DNA of 59,225 nt, from assembly GCA_903844155.1 (NCBI GenBank), contig CAIMSU010000294.1:1-59225 (forward strand), read 5' to 3'. The notes beneath the pieces are model-generated. The model saw nothing but the letters and a program-made list of their open reading frames with translations, was not told the DNA's origin and ran no database searches. Shown here one piece after another: positions 1 through 11,973 of the stretch. Every line of letters starts with the position of its first letter. The stretch's first letter is position 1. The position numbers were made by a program, and so were the translations under genes. This DNA comes from an uncultured Pseudomonadota bacterium (GTDB lineage: Bacteria; Myxococcota_A; UBA796; SXON01).

Positions 1-499
1 CCCGACCTGAGCCGCGGTCAGGACCAAACTTGCGCGCGCGACGGCGTCCCTCGGCTCGGAAGGGCGCTTGGAGACCCCGGGAGGCCGCGAGGGGCGTCCG
101 GGGGCAGGTTCCGACCCGGTTCGCGCACATTTTGGGTTAGCACTGGCGGGCCGACACGGGCTGTCTTCCCGCCGATTCGGTCCGATTCGCAGCGTGCATT
201 TCACCACACGCGGATACGAAACGCGGGAGGAGGATTGTCACAGGGGACGTCCTCCGAAGACGAAGCGGTTGAACCGCCAAGGCGCCAAGGAAATGCAGTT
301 TCTTCTTCTCTTCCTTGGCGAACTCCGCGCCTTGATGTTCTTCCTTGGCGGTAAACTCTGCTTCTGCCGCTCGCCGGGGAAGGGCACCACGGAGCGCACC
401 AGCGCACGGAGAGCACCGGGGCTAGGTCGGCGTCGGCGAGAGTCACCTGTTCGGACCTGCATAGTTGCGTTACGTTTCGTACACCCACTTGAGCGAACC
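1..499. other. Intergenic region with an inverted-repeat element
   Basis: No gene is supported here. The reading frame of the downstream gene stays open through this stretch, but its translation is low-complexity and Arg-rich and precedes an obvious lipoprotein signal, so I treat it as non-coding. The only structure I see is the GCCAAGG/CCTTGGC repeat at 273-352, followed by a stretch near 385-420 with repeated ACGGAG and GCACC words. No promoter is convincing. Confidence 0.55.
273..352. repeat. Inverted repeat with ACCGCCAAGG arms
   Basis: ACCGCCAAGG at 273-282 is the exact reverse complement of CCTTGGCGGT at 343-352. Nested partial arms lie inside: GCGCCAAGGAA near 283-293, and TTCCTTGGCG near 311-320 and again at 341-350. 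The pattern resembles the dispersed intergenic repeats built from GCCAAGG words that occur in several large-genome bacteria. That comparison is from memory and is not verified. Confidence 0.6.
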
Positions 500-3061
<2,562 letters not shown>

Positions 3062-3083
3062 GCACCAGCGCGCATCCCGACTG

Positions 3084-4421
3084 CTACCCCCACGGATCCC
3101 CGCCGACCGCGTGCGTGAGGCCGGCTTCGGCGCGGCGGGCGTCGAACAAGGCGCTCGCCCGTGTGGATTGCGCGCGGACGAGCGCCAGGTTGGCGTCGAG
3201 CACCTCCTGCATCGTGCCCGTGCCCGTCTGCTGGCGACGCTCCTGGATCGCGAGGTTCTCCGTGGCTTGCGTGACGGTGTCCGCCGCGAGCGTCCAGGTC
3301 GACGACGCGACGGTGAGGGCCTGCACGCGGGCGAGGACGTCCATTCGAACGCCGGCTTCGAGGCCATCAAGCGTGTGCGCGAGCTGATCGGCCTGCGCCT
3401 TCGCTGCCGTGACGCCCGCGGCCGCGCGACCAAACGCCCAGACGTTCCAGTTCAGGCTGGCGCCGGCGTAGGCCGTGTCGGGCGACCCGAACGCGCCCTG
3501 ACCGGTGGAGTGCTGGTAGACGGCCATGCCGGAGATGGACGGGATGCGGGCGAGCGATGTCGCGGCGGCTGCAGCGCGCGCTGCGGCGACGCGATCGCGC
3601 ATCGCGAGGATCTCCGGCCGGTTCTTGAGCGCGCGTTCGGTGAGGGCGGCGACGTCCGGTACGGGCTTTGGCGGGTCCTCGGTGGCACCTTGTGGGCGCA
3701 CCGGGTCACCGCCCGTGCCAGTGGCGACCCCGAGGCGCGCGTACGCGAGATCCCGGTAGCCTGCGAGCTGCGCCACGGCCTCCTTCGCCTGAGCCAGCGC
3801 GATCCGCACCAGCAGCAGATCGTTGCGTGTGAGCGACCCGGCTGAAAACGCCGTCTCCGCGACGTGCACCCGCTCCGTCATGCTCGCCACCTGCGAGGAC
3901 GCGATCGCGAGCTGTTCTTCGGTCTGTGCGGCGGCGAACCAGGCGTCCTTCGCCTCCAGCTCCGCGTCGGCGACGCTCGCCTCCCTTGAGCTTTGTGCGG
4001 CGTTCATCCCGTCCTTCGCGGCGGCGACCTGGCGATCCACGGCGAACTGGCCGGTGATCGGCACGGCAAGCTGCGCCTGCAGGCTGGTCGTGACCTGCTC
4101 GCGCACGATGATCGGCTGCCCGAAGCTCGCGCAGAGGGTGCCGAAGGGGTCGGGAATCCCGGTGCAATCAATGGGGGTGTCGCTGGTAAACAGCGTCAGC
4201 TCCTGCGCTTTGTTGTAGACGAGGACGTTGCCGGAGACGGAGAGGCTGGGGAGGCGACCGGGCCAGGCCTGGGCGTAGCCGGCAGCGGCGGCCTGCTCGG
4301 CGCTCTGGGCGGCGGCGACACCGGGGGTCTGCCGCGCGTGCTCGACGGCATCGCTGAGCGTGATGGCAGGCGCCTCGGCGTTGGCGCGGGGATTTGTGAA
4401 CAGCAACGCCAGTAACAGCAT
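3084..4421 (-). CDS. TolC-family outer membrane efflux protein
   Basis: This is a 445-residue outer-membrane channel protein of the TolC/OEP family, the exit duct for the RND pump encoded divergently. The ATG at 4421 is chosen because it starts a signal peptide (MLLLALLF...ANAEA) and has GGAG five bases upstream. The open frame continues to 5087 but would overlap the TetR gene completely. The mature protein begins with ITLSDAVEHA, typical of OEP proteins, and shows the two-fold alpha-helical repeat pattern: long Ala/Gln-rich helices around residues 30-70, 130-200, 240-290 and 350-430. Conserved features are NRPEI in the second repeat and QERRQQTGTG near the end. It is transcribed away from the pump operon, and a shared control region at 4422-4508 allows coordinated repression. 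Confidence 0.9.
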   Translation of the reverse strand: MLLLALLFTNPRANAEAPAITLSDAVEHARQTPGVAAAQSAEQAAAAGYAQAWPGRLPSLSVSGNVLVYNKAQELTLFTSDTPIDCTGIPDPFGTLCASFGQPIIVREQVTTSLQAQLAVPITGQFAVDRQVAAAKDGMNAAQSSREASVADAELEAKDAWFAAAQTEEQLAIASSQVASMTERVHVAETAFSAGSLTRNDLLLVRIALAQAKEAVAQLAGYRDLAYARLGVATGTGGDPVRPQGATEDPPKPVPDVAALTERALKNRPEILAMRDRVAAARAAAAATSLARIPSISGMAVYQHSTGQGAFGSPDTAYAGASLNWNVWAFGRAAAGVTAAKAQADQLAHTLDGLEAGVRMDVLARVQALTVASSTWTLAADTVTQATENLAIQERRQQTGTGTMQEVLDANLALVRAQSTRASALFDARRAEAGLTHAVGGDPWG

Positions 4422-4437
4422 GATGACTCCGAAATGC

Positions 4438-4453
4438 GACGAGACGACTCGTC
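4438..4453. promoter_or_regulatory. Inverted repeat GACGAG-N4-CTCGTC before the TolC-like gene
   Basis: This is a perfect 6-bp inverted repeat with a 4-bp spacer, just upstream of the RBS of the leftward gene. It could be a second regulator site or a short 5' hairpin in that transcript. No stronger evidence is available. Confidence 0.35.
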
Positions 4454-4459
4454 TACGGC

Positions 4460-4487
4460 TTGACGTGACGATTCCTGAATATACATT
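4460..4487 (+). promoter_or_regulatory. Candidate promoter of the TetR-efflux operon
   Basis: TTGACG at 4460-4465 and TACATT at 4482-4487 are separated by 16 bp, a reasonable sigma-70-like pair. Transcription would start about 15 bases before the TetR ATG, and no strong Shine-Dalgarno sequence is present there. The -10 element lies inside the palindrome at 4476-4489, which would let the repressor block polymerase directly. Confidence 0.45.
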
Positions 4488-4489
4488 CA
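4476..4489. promoter_or_regulatory. TetR-type operator TGAATATACATTCA
   Basis: This is a perfect inverted repeat (TGAAT-ATAC-ATTCA) in the 87-bp gap between the divergent TolC-like and TetR genes, overlapping the proposed -10. TetR-family pump repressors commonly bind short palindromes of this kind next to their own gene. That the adjacent TetR protein binds here is inferred. Confidence 0.55.
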
Positions 4490-4508
4490 CATCACGAACG
4501 GCAACCCC

Positions 4509-5141
4509 ATGACTGACCCGAACCCCAAAGTTCCCCGACGCGAGCGCGAACGCCTCCGTCACCGCCAGGAGATCCTCGACGCAGCCCGGCAGATTGTGGG
4601 CGATCGCGGCATCGAAGGCGTGACGGTCGAGCAGGTGGCGAAGCAGGCCGACTTTGCGGTGGGCTCGATCTACCGGCACTTCAGCTCCAAGGAGGACCTC
4701 ATCCTCGCGGTCGTCGGCGAGTTCGCGGACGGGATGTTCGAGGAGATGGCGGCGGTCACCGCCGATGATCGGCCGTTCGACGAGCAGTTGGCGCGTTTTG
4801 TGCGCCTCTCGCTCGCGCACCAGGCCGAGTGCCAGCCGCTCTTCGAGGCGTTGATGACCTTGCCGGGTCAGTTTCCGGCGCCGGGGAGTGAGACGGGCAC
4901 GCGGATGATGGCGATGCACCAGCGGTTTTTGGGGGCGCTCGATGCCATCGTTGCGCTTGGCGAGGAGGCCGGCGAGCTGCGAAAGGGGGCGCGGTCCAGC
5001 CACGTCATCGCCCTCGGCGCTCTGCTGCACGGGTACGCCAAGGTCGCATGCATGGGAGGCGTTCCGATGGTCGCGGACCCGACGCATGAGATTCTACGCT
5101 CGTTTCTTCATGGCGCCCGGGCCGAGGGCGGTGTGGCATGA
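4509..5141 (+). CDS. TetR/AcrR-family repressor of the efflux operon
   Basis: This is a 210-residue one-component regulator. The N-terminal helix-turn-helix is clear: REEILDAAR-like helix 1 (RHRQEILDAARQIV, about residues 18-31), GVTVEQVAKQADFAVGSIYRHF as the HTH (about 38-59), then SSKEDLILAVV. The C-terminal ligand domain is divergent, as usual. It is the first gene of the rightward unit, and its stop overlaps the next ATG in ATGA, so it should be co-transcribed with the pump it probably represses. The ligand is unknown, probably a toxic amphiphile or a pump substrate. Confidence 0.9.
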   Translation: MTDPNPKVPRRERERLRHRQEILDAARQIVGDRGIEGVTVEQVAKQADFAVGSIYRHFSSKEDLILAVVGEFADGMFEEMAAVTADDRPFDEQLARFVRLSLAHQAECQPLFEALMTLPGQFPAPGSETGTRMMAMHQRFLGALDAIVALGEEAGELRKGARSSHVIALGALLHGYAKVACMGGVPMVADPTHEILRSFLHGARAEGGVA

Positions 5142-6277
5142 AGCGCCTCGTCGCCATCCTGGCCGGGATCGCCCTGCTCGCCCTGCTCTGCGGAGTCACG
5201 ACCTGGCGCATTTTCGGGGCCCTCACGCGGCGCTCGGATGCGGAGGCGGCGGTGGCTACAACAGCGTCGACGCCGGTGGAAGTTCAGGCGGCGACCGCGC
5301 GGGATCTGGTCGAAAACGTGCGTGTCGCGGGCTCGTTGCGCGCCCTGCACGAGGCCGACGTGGTGGGGCAGCTGCCGGGCCGGGTGACGGCGGTGCTCGC
5401 GGACGTTGGCGACAAGGTCGAGAAGGGCCAGCCGCTCGCCCAGCTTGACGCGGTGGAGCTGGCGCTCGGCGTGCAACAGGCAGAAGCGGGGTTGGCGGCG
5501 GCGAAGGCCGGTGGGACCAGCGCGACGCGGGATCTGGCCGGGGCGGTGGCGGTCGCGGAGGTCGGCGGGGTGACGGACGCGCAGATGGTGGCGGCAAAGA
5601 GCCGATCCACGGCCGCAGACGCCCAGATCGCGCAAGCTCAGGCGGGGTTGGGGCTGGCGCGCGCTCGCTTGGCGGACGCGACGCTGCGAGCGCCGTTCGC
5701 AGGCGTCGTCGTTCGGCGGAGCGTGGACCTCGGCCAGCAGCTCAACCCGGGGATGCCGGCGTTTGCCATCGCGGATCTCTCGTCCCTGGAGCTCGTCCTC
5801 GCCGTCGACGAGCGCGTCGCCGCCAGCCTCCATCCGGGTGACGCCGTCGGCATCGCGAGCGACACCGTCGCCAACCTGCCCGATGGCATCGTCAAGACCG
5901 TCTCGCCCACGCTCGACCCGACCTCGCACAAGGCCGACGTCGTCATCGGCCTCGCGTACGCGCCCGGCCTGTTCGCGCACGGGTCTGCCACCGCCACGCT
6001 GCGGCTCGGGCGCGTCTCCGGAGCGGTCGCCGTCTCCTCCCGCGCGATCGTCGACGACAGCGGCGACCACGTGGTCTACGTGGTCATGTCGCCCCCGACC
6101 GGCTCGGTGGCGCACCGAACGGTGGTGAACCCGGGATTGCACGACGGGGACTGGATCGAGGTCAAGGGCCTGCCCGTCGGCGCTTCCGTCGTCGTCACCG
6201 GCAACACGTACTTGAGCGACGGCGCCGCCGTGACCGTGCGCTCCTCCGGCCCCGTCGCCCCCGTGGGCCCGTCATGA
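5138..6277 (+). CDS. RND efflux periplasmic adaptor (membrane fusion protein)
   Basis: This is a 379-residue HlyD/AcrA-family adaptor that links the inner-membrane pump to the TolC-like channel. An N-terminal signal/anchor segment (about residues 5-27) is followed by a split biotinyl-lipoyl domain (GRVTAVLADVGDKVEKGQPLAQLD, about 81-104; LRAPFAGVVVRRSVDLGQQL, about 183-202), a short Ala-rich hairpin and beta-barrel/membrane-proximal domains. It starts at ATG 5138, overlapping the TetR stop, and ends in an ATGA overlap with the pump gene, which indicates translational coupling and a fixed order. Confidence 0.93.
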   Translation: MKRLVAILAGIALLALLCGVTTWRIFGALTRRSDAEAAVATTASTPVEVQAATARDLVENVRVAGSLRALHEADVVGQLPGRVTAVLADVGDKVEKGQPLAQLDAVELALGVQQAEAGLAAAKAGGTSATRDLAGAVAVAEVGGVTDAQMVAAKSRSTAADAQIAQAQAGLGLARARLADATLRAPFAGVVVRRSVDLGQQLNPGMPAFAIADLSSLELVLAVDERVAASLHPGDAVGIASDTVANLPDGIVKTVSPTLDPTSHKADVVIGLAYAPGLFAHGSATATLRLGRVSGAVAVSSRAIVDDSGDHVVYVVMSPPTGSVAHRTVVNPGLHDGDWIEVKGLPVGASVVVTGNTYLSDGAAVTVRSSGPVAPVGPS

Positions 6278-9200
6278 ACATCAGCGACATCGCGATCCGC
6301 CGCCCGGTCTTCACCACGATGGTGATGGTCGCGCTCATGGTGCTCGGCCTCGTCGCCTTCAACCGGCTTGGCGTCGAGCTTTTCCCGGACATGTCGTTCC
6401 CGCTCATCACGGTGAACACCCCCTACCCGGGCGCGGGCCCCGAGGAGGTCGAGCAGTTCGTCACGCGACCGATCGAGGACGCCGTAAACTCCCTGGGCGG
6501 CGTGGACTCGGTGCGGTCGTACTCGCGCGAGGGGTTCTCCAGCGTCATCATCCTCTTCAAGATCGGCACGGACACCAAGTCCGCGAGCATGGACGTACGC
6601 GATCGGGTGACCGACGCGCGGCGCAAGATGCCGCAGCAGGTCATGGAATCCTCCTTCATGAAGCTCGATCCGTCCGCGACGCCGGTCGAGACGCTCGTGC
6701 TCTCCGGCAGCGCGGATCCGATGGTGATCCGGCGGCTGGCCGAGGACGTCGTGCGGCCGAACCTGGAGCACAGCGCCGGGGTTGCCGCCGTGAACGTGCG
6801 CGGCGGTGAGGAGCGCGAGATCGAGGTCCAACTCTCGGCGGAGAAGCTGGCACGTTATGGGATCGCGATCGCCCAGGTGTCGCAGGCGCTGGGCCTCGAG
6901 AACGCGAACGTGCCGACGGGGCGGGTCGACTCGGGGACGAAGGAGGCGACGCTGCGCCTGAAGGGCGAGGTGACGAAGGTCGAGGATCTCGGCGCCATTG
7001 TCGTCGCGAACGTCGCTGGCACGCCGGTCACCGTCAGCGACCTTGGCGAGGTCGTCGACACGGTCAAGGAGCGCCGGACGATGGTGCGGGTGAACGGCCA
7101 CGACGCCGTCGCCATCGACATCTTCAAGCAGAGCGGCGGCAACACCGTCGCCGTGGCAGATGCCCTCGTCGACCCCATCACCGAGCTGCAAGCCTCCCTC
7201 CCTCCCGGCGTCCACCTGGACACCATCATCGACTCCTCCGTCTTCGTGCGCGAGAACGCCGATCACGTCGAGGAGGAGCTCACCCTCGGATCGCTGGCCG
7301 CCATCGCCGTCATCTTCCTGTTCATGCTCGACTGGCGCTCGACGCTCATCTCGGCGCTGGCGTTGCCGACCTCGATCGTGACCACCTTTTTCGGCATGTA
7401 CCTCGCCGGTTTTTCGCTGAACATGATGTCGCTGATGGGCCTGTCGCTGTCAGTCGGCTTTCTCGTCGACGACGCCATCGTGGTCCGCGAGAACATCTTT
7501 CGGCACATCGAAGCCGGTGAAGATCCGTTCACCGCCGCCAGCAAGGGGACGAAGGAGATCGCGCTGGCGGTGCTCGCCACGACCGCCACGATCCTCGCGG
7601 TGTTCATCCCGGTGGGGTTCATGGGCGGGATGATGGGGCAGATGTTCCGGCAGTTCGCGCTGACCGTGTCCATCGCCGTGGCTGTCTCGCTGTTCGTGGC
7701 GTTCACCGTGGATCCGATGCTCTCCGCGCGGCTCGTCAAGCCGCACGGCCCGAAGACCCGCGCCTGGGGCCCACTTGGGCTCTGGCAGGACGCATTGGAG
7801 GCGTTGGACGTCGGCTATCGGGCGATCCTCGGCGCCGCGCTACGCCATCCCTGGCTCACCGTCACCGGCGCGACGATGATGTTCGTCGGCAGCTTCGGTG
7901 CCGTCGCGTTGATGGGCGTGGAATTCGTCCCGAAGATCGACCGCAACCAGTTCGTCGTGAACGCCACGCTCCCGCCGGGCACGTCGCTCGCGCATACGGA
8001 AGAAGTGGGGGCGCAGATGGAGAAGCTGCTGCTGGCAGACCCGGATATCAAGCTGGTCTATTCGACGATCGGTGTGAACGAGGAGGCGAGGAAGATCGCG
8101 ATGCGGGTCACCGCGGTCGACAAGTCCGAGCGCGCTCGGAACCTGCTGCAGCTCACGGCGGACATGCGGGGCAAGTTCGCGGAGCTGCCCGGGATGCGCT
8201 TTTCGTTCAGCGAGGCCGGGATCATCGAGGGCGACTCGGACTTTCGGCAGGCCGACATCACGCTGAACCTGCGCGGGCCCGAGTTCAGGACGTTGGGCGA
8301 GCTCTCCGACAAGCTCCAGGCCGCCGTCGCGTCAACCCCGGGCGTCACCGACCCGGACACCAGCTTTGCCCCGGGGATGCCCGAGCTGCAGGTCACCCTC
8401 GACCGTCACGAGGCCGCGGCGCTCGGCGTGACCTCGTCACAGGCCGGAATGGCCCTTCGCAGCGCCATCGTCGGCGATCTCGCCACGCGTTTTCGGGACG
8501 GGGAGCATGACACGGACGTTCGGGTCGGCTTGCGTCCACAGGACCGCAACGACCTCGCTGCCATCGGATCGATCGCCCTGCTCACCCGCGCCGGGCTCAC
8601 CCCGCTGCGGCAGTTCGCCACCATCGGCGAGAGCAGCGGGCCGGCCACCATCGAGCGCGAGGCCCGGCAGCGCCAGATCACGATCAGCGCTGGGGTGGCT
8701 GGCCGGTCCCTTGGCGAGGTCGTGAGCGAGATCCAGGGCAAGATCGACGCGATGAACCTGCCACCCGGCTACACCACGAGCTTCTCCGGTCAGGCCAAGC
8801 AGATGGCCGAGACGAGCCAGGCCTTCGGCGTGGCGATGATGCTCGCGATCATCTTCATCTACGTCGTCCTCGCCAGCCAGTTTGAGAGCTTCATCCACCC
8901 GATCACCATCATGGTGTCGCTGCCGTTGGCCATCGTCGGCGCGTTTTTGGGCCTGTTCCTGACTGGCAAGGCGCTCGGGATGGCGTCGATGATCGGCGTG
9001 GTGCTGCTGATGGGCCTCGTGACAAAGAACGCGATCCTCCTGGTGGATCGCGCGAACCAGATCCGGGACGAGCGTGGGCTCGGCGCCGTTGAAGCGCTGC
9101 TCGAGGCCGGGCCGACGCGGCTGCGGCCCATCGTGATGACGTCCATGACCATCGTCCTCGGCATGTTGCCCACCGCGATGAGCAATTCAGCAGGTTCGGA

Positions 9201-9402
9201 GTTCCGATCGCCGATGTCCATCGCGGTCATCGGCGGTGTCATCACGTCGACGGTCCTGACGCTGGTCGTGGTGCCCGTCGTCTACGTCTTCCTCGACCGG
9301 ATCACGGGTCGGGGTCGTGCAGAGCATAGGACAAAGGCGGAGAAGGTCGCGGGCGACGAGCGCGCGGAGATCGATGAAGAAGCGCGGGCGACGGCGAAGT
9401 GA
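6274..9402 (+). CDS. RND-family efflux pump, HAE1 type
   Basis: This is a 1042-residue proton-driven inner-membrane pump of the AcrB/HAE1 type, a normal length. It begins with the family start MNISDIAIRRPVFTTMVMVA. It contains two sets of periplasmic porter domains and 12 predicted transmembrane helices. Helix 4 carries the proton-relay pair in VGFLVDDAIVV (about residues 399-409), and the second half has LMGLVTKNAILLVD. Sequence alone cannot give the substrate. It is coupled to the adaptor upstream and, through a GTGA overlap, to the HEAT-repeat gene downstream. Confidence 0.95.
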   Translation: MNISDIAIRRPVFTTMVMVALMVLGLVAFNRLGVELFPDMSFPLITVNTPYPGAGPEEVEQFVTRPIEDAVNSLGGVDSVRSYSREGFSSVIILFKIGTDTKSASMDVRDRVTDARRKMPQQVMESSFMKLDPSATPVETLVLSGSADPMVIRRLAEDVVRPNLEHSAGVAAVNVRGGEEREIEVQLSAEKLARYGIAIAQVSQALGLENANVPTGRVDSGTKEATLRLKGEVTKVEDLGAIVVANVAGTPVTVSDLGEVVDTVKERRTMVRVNGHDAVAIDIFKQSGGNTVAVADALVDPITELQASLPPGVHLDTIIDSSVFVRENADHVEEELTLGSLAAIAVIFLFMLDWRSTLISALALPTSIVTTFFGMYLAGFSLNMMSLMGLSLSVGFLVDDAIVVRENIFRHIEAGEDPFTAASKGTKEIALAVLATTATILAVFIPVGFMGGMMGQMFRQFALTVSIAVAVSLFVAFTVDPMLSARLVKPHGPKTRAWGPLGLWQDALEALDVGYRAILGAALRHPWLTVTGATMMFVGSFGAVALMGVEFVPKIDRNQFVVNATLPPGTSLAHTEEVGAQMEKLLLADPDIKLVYSTIGVNEEARKIAMRVTAVDKSERARNLLQLTADMRGKFAELPGMRFSFSEAGIIEGDSDFRQADITLNLRGPEFRTLGELSDKLQAAVASTPGVTDPDTSFAPGMPELQVTLDRHEAAALGVTSSQAGMALRSAIVGDLATRFRDGEHDTDVRVGLRPQDRNDLAAIGSIALLTRAGLTPLRQFATIGESSGPATIEREARQRQITISAGVAGRSLGEVVSEIQGKIDAMNLPPGYTTSFSGQAKQMAETSQAFGVAMMLAIIFIYVVLASQFESFIHPITIMVSLPLAIVGAFLGLFLTGKALGMASMIGVVLLMGLVTKNAILLVDRANQIRDERGLGAVEALLEAGPTRLRPIVMTSMTIVLGMLPTAMSNSAGSEFRSPMSIAVIGGVITSTVLTLVVVPVVYVFLDRITGRGRAEHRTKAEKVAGDERAEIDEEARATAK

Positions 9403-10250
9403 GGATCCCCACGGACGCGGAGGTCGTCGAGGCGGTCGCGCTGCTTGAGACCCCACGGCGGGACGAGGCCGTGCGCGTGCTGGCGAGGGCCGGGGAGGTG
9501 GCGATTGGGCCGGTGCTGTCGCTCGCGAACGCCGGCGATGGTGGGACGCGAGCGGCGGCGATCGAGGTGCTCGGCGCTGTAGGAGGGGGCGACGGGACGG
9601 CAGACGGGCGCTTGGACGTGGTGATCGCCGGACTGGGGGACGCCGACCTCTTCGTGCGCTTTGCGGCGGTGCGGGCGATCGCGCGATTGAAGCCCGCTGC
9701 CAGGAGGCTGGTCGCAGGGCTGGGCAGCGCCGACCCCATGCTTCGGCAGGCGACCGCCGGCGCTTTGGGCGGGCTGGACGTCAAGGATGTCGTCCCTGAC
9801 TTGATCGTCGCGGCTTCGGACCCGGTTGCGGGCGTGCGAGGCGCGGCCGTCACGGCGCTCGGTGCGCACGCGCTGGACGTCGTCGCCAGGGCTCTGGTGG
9901 ATGGTGACGTGGTCGTCCGGCGCGCTGCCGTCGGCGTCTGCCGGGTGAAGGGGCTCACGCCGTTGGCCCTGCGTGCCTGCGCGGGCGACCCGGACTCGCA
10001 GGTTCGGCAGTACGCCTGCGATGCCCTTGCGCGCGATCCCGGCGCTGGGCCGGAGCTGGTCGCCGCGTTCGAGGCGGGTGAATCGGCAGCGGGACGCTCG
10101 CTCGTCGCGCTTGGCCACCCGGCCGGCGAGCGCTACATCGCCGCTCTCGAAGCTCGTGCGGCGGCGCCACACGATCCGAGCGTTCGACCGGGCGAGATGG
10201 ATGATGTCGATGCGGCCGTCGAGATGCTCGTGCGGTTCGGTCGACGGTAG
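9399..10250 (+). CDS. HEAT-repeat protein
   Basis: This 283-residue protein has no signal peptide and is built of HEAT/PBS-lyase-type alpha repeats. Repeated units such as DADLFVRFAAVRAIARL (about residues 81-97), SADPMLRQATAGALGGL, DPVAGVRGAAVTALG and GDVVVRRAAVGVC are spaced about 30 residues apart. It is likely a cytoplasmic protein-binding scaffold. The GTG start overlaps the pump stop (GTGA). A HEAT protein is not a normal member of RND operons, so a role in pump regulation or in presenting substrates to the protease encoded next is possible but speculative. Confidence 0.8.
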   Translation: MRIPTDAEVVEAVALLETPRRDEAVRVLARAGEVAIGPVLSLANAGDGGTRAAAIEVLGAVGGGDGTADGRLDVVIAGLGDADLFVRFAAVRAIARLKPAARRLVAGLGSADPMLRQATAGALGGLDVKDVVPDLIVAASDPVAGVRGAAVTALGAHALDVVARALVDGDVVVRRAAVGVCRVKGLTPLALRACAGDPDSQVRQYACDALARDPGAGPELVAAFEAGESAAGRSLVALGHPAGERYIAALEARAAAPHDPSVRPGEMDDVDAAVEMLVRFGRR

Positions 10251-10284
10251 TGCCGCCGCCGCCGCGATACGTCAACCCCCGCCG

Positions 10285-11973
10285 ATGCCCAGCTTCCCCC
10301 TCTCGCCGCGCCTCCTCGTCACGCCCATCTGGGCCCTGACGCGGCTGCGCGAGTGGCTCGTGGAGCGTCGCCGGCCCGTCCTGGAAGCTGTGGTCGACGG
10401 CGCCACGCCCCAACCGACCGCGGAGGAGGTCGACGCGTTCGCGCGGAGTGAGGCGCGCGGCATCCACCTGGTCCTCGATCGCGTGAGCGGCGGATTTGCG
10501 ACGTTGGAGGCGCTACGCGACGCGTTGTTGCGGGCGAGGGCGGCCGGAAAGCTCATCACGGTCGAGGTGGGGCGCTGCGGCAACGCGGAGCTCTACGTCG
10601 CCTCCGTCGCCGACCGGATCTGGCTCCGGCCGACGGGCGAGGTGGTCGCGCTTGGCGTGGCGGCGAACCTGCTTTTTGGCGGAAAGCTGCTGGAGACGCT
10701 GGGGCTGCGCTTCGACGTCGAGGCGGCCGGGACCTACAAGGCTTTTGGGGAGACATTTTCGCGGGCCTACGCGAGTCCGGCCAACCGGGAGGCCACCACC
10801 GCGCTCGTCGACGACCTGCAGGCTCAGTTGGAGGCCGCGGTCGCCAACGGGCGACGGATGACGGTCGAAGCGGCGAAAGCGGCGCTTGCGCGTGCCCCTT
10901 TGTCTGCCGAGGAGGCCGTCGAGCTGGGCCTCGCAGACGGCGTGCTCTACCGCGATCAGGTCGAGGACCAGCTCGACGAGCTGTACGGCGTGCCGAAGCC
11001 GGGCGGGGAGAAAGGCTCGGCGAAGGTGGTGTCCTTCGGGCGCTGGGCGTCGGTGCGACGATGGCGTCGGCGGGCACAGGACTGGCTCGAGGGCAGGCCG
11101 CGGGTGGTCGTCCTGCACCTTGTCGGAAACGTGCTGGACGGGGAGGGGACGGGACAGCCGGCGATCGCGGCGGGGCCGGTGTGTCGGGCGTTGGAGGCGC
11201 TGAAGGACGATCATCGCGTAGCGGGGGTCGTGCTGGCGATCCGGTCGCCCGGCGGGAGCGCGACCGCGAGCGACACGATCTGGCGCTCAGTGCGGCTCCT
11301 GGTCGAGGCGAAGCCGGTGGTCGCCGCGTTCGGAGATGTCGCGGCGAGCGGCGGGTACTACATCGGCGTGGCCTGCAACGAGATCTTCGCGCAGCAGGGC
11401 ACCATCACCGGGTCGATCGGGGTTGTGGGCGGCAAGCCGGTCGTCGGCGGGCTGATGGACAAGCTCGGGGTCAGCTCCGAGGTCGTGACGCAATCGCCGA
11501 TGGCGGACATGTTCAGCCTGTATCGGCCGTTTACGCCTGAGCAGCGCCTGCGTTTTCGCGCGAGCCTGGACCGATTCTACCGCACGTTTGTGGACCGCGT
11601 CTCGGCCGGCAGGCGCGCCCCGTTTGACGCGGTGGAGGTCCACGCACGCGGGCGGGTGTGGACGGGCGCCGCCGCGCTCGAACGGGGGCTTGTCGACCGG
11701 ATCGGCGGCGTGGGTGACGCCCTGGCGCGGGTGCGCGTGCTGACGGGGTCCGCGGCAGTTCGACGCGTTGATGTTCGCATCCTCCCAAGGGTGCCGCTGT
11801 TGACCCGGTTGGTTCGACGGGCGCTTGGGCGGGGCGCGCTCGGCGGTGCGGCGACGGCGGCGGCCCTGGAGGGTTTGGTGACGAGCGGGCAGCGGGCCGC
11901 TCTGCGAGACCTCGGGAGCACATTCTCTGAGGGTCGCCCGATGGCGTACTACCCCTGGGAGATCCGGCCGTGA
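10285..11973 (+). CDS. sppA: Signal peptide peptidase SppA, 67K-type (peptidase S49)
   Basis: This is a 562-residue serine protease with two S49 domains, the long E. coli-like form that degrades cleaved signal peptides and other membrane-embedded peptides. The likely catalytic Lys is K152 (AGTYKAFGE, N-terminal domain) and the nucleophile is S355 (AASGGYY, C-terminal domain), the usual Lys/Ser dyad split across the two halves. GSIGVVGGKP follows, as in family members. The start ATG at 10285 is preferred over the longer frame, which would overlap the HEAT gene. No clear N-terminal transmembrane helix is seen beyond a weakly hydrophobic stretch at about residues 8-20, unlike E. coli SppA, so membrane attachment is uncertain. 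Confidence 0.88.
   Translation: MPSFPLSPRLLVTPIWALTRLREWLVERRRPVLEAVVDGATPQPTAEEVDAFARSEARGIHLVLDRVSGGFATLEALRDALLRARAAGKLITVEVGRCGNAELYVASVADRIWLRPTGEVVALGVAANLLFGGKLLETLGLRFDVEAAGTYKAFGETFSRAYASPANREATTALVDDLQAQLEAAVANGRRMTVEAAKAALARAPLSAEEAVELGLADGVLYRDQVEDQLDELYGVPKPGGEKGSAKVVSFGRWASVRRWRRRAQDWLEGRPRVVVLHLVGNVLDGEGTGQPAIAAGPVCRALEALKDDHRVAGVVLAIRSPGGSATASDTIWRSVRLLVEAKPVVAAFGDVAASGGYYIGVACNEIFAQQGTITGSIGVVGGKPVVGGLMDKLGVSSEVVTQSPMADMFSLYRPFTPEQRLRFRASLDRFYRTFVDRVSAGRRAPFDAVEVHARGRVWTGAAALERGLVDRIGGVGDALARVRVLTGSAAVRRVDVRILPRVPLLTRLVRRALGRGALGGAATAAALEGLVTSGQRAALRDLGSTFSEGRPMAYYPWEIRP

Noticed and set aside
68-499. N-terminal extension of the MopE-repeat gene
   Set aside because: The translation is Arg-rich and low-complexity, and the lipoprotein signal starts at 500.
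3084-5087. 667-residue frame on the minus strand as the full TolC-like gene
   Set aside because: The first 222 codons lie antisense to the TetR gene and read as non-protein-like sequence. A signal peptide and RBS begin at 4421.
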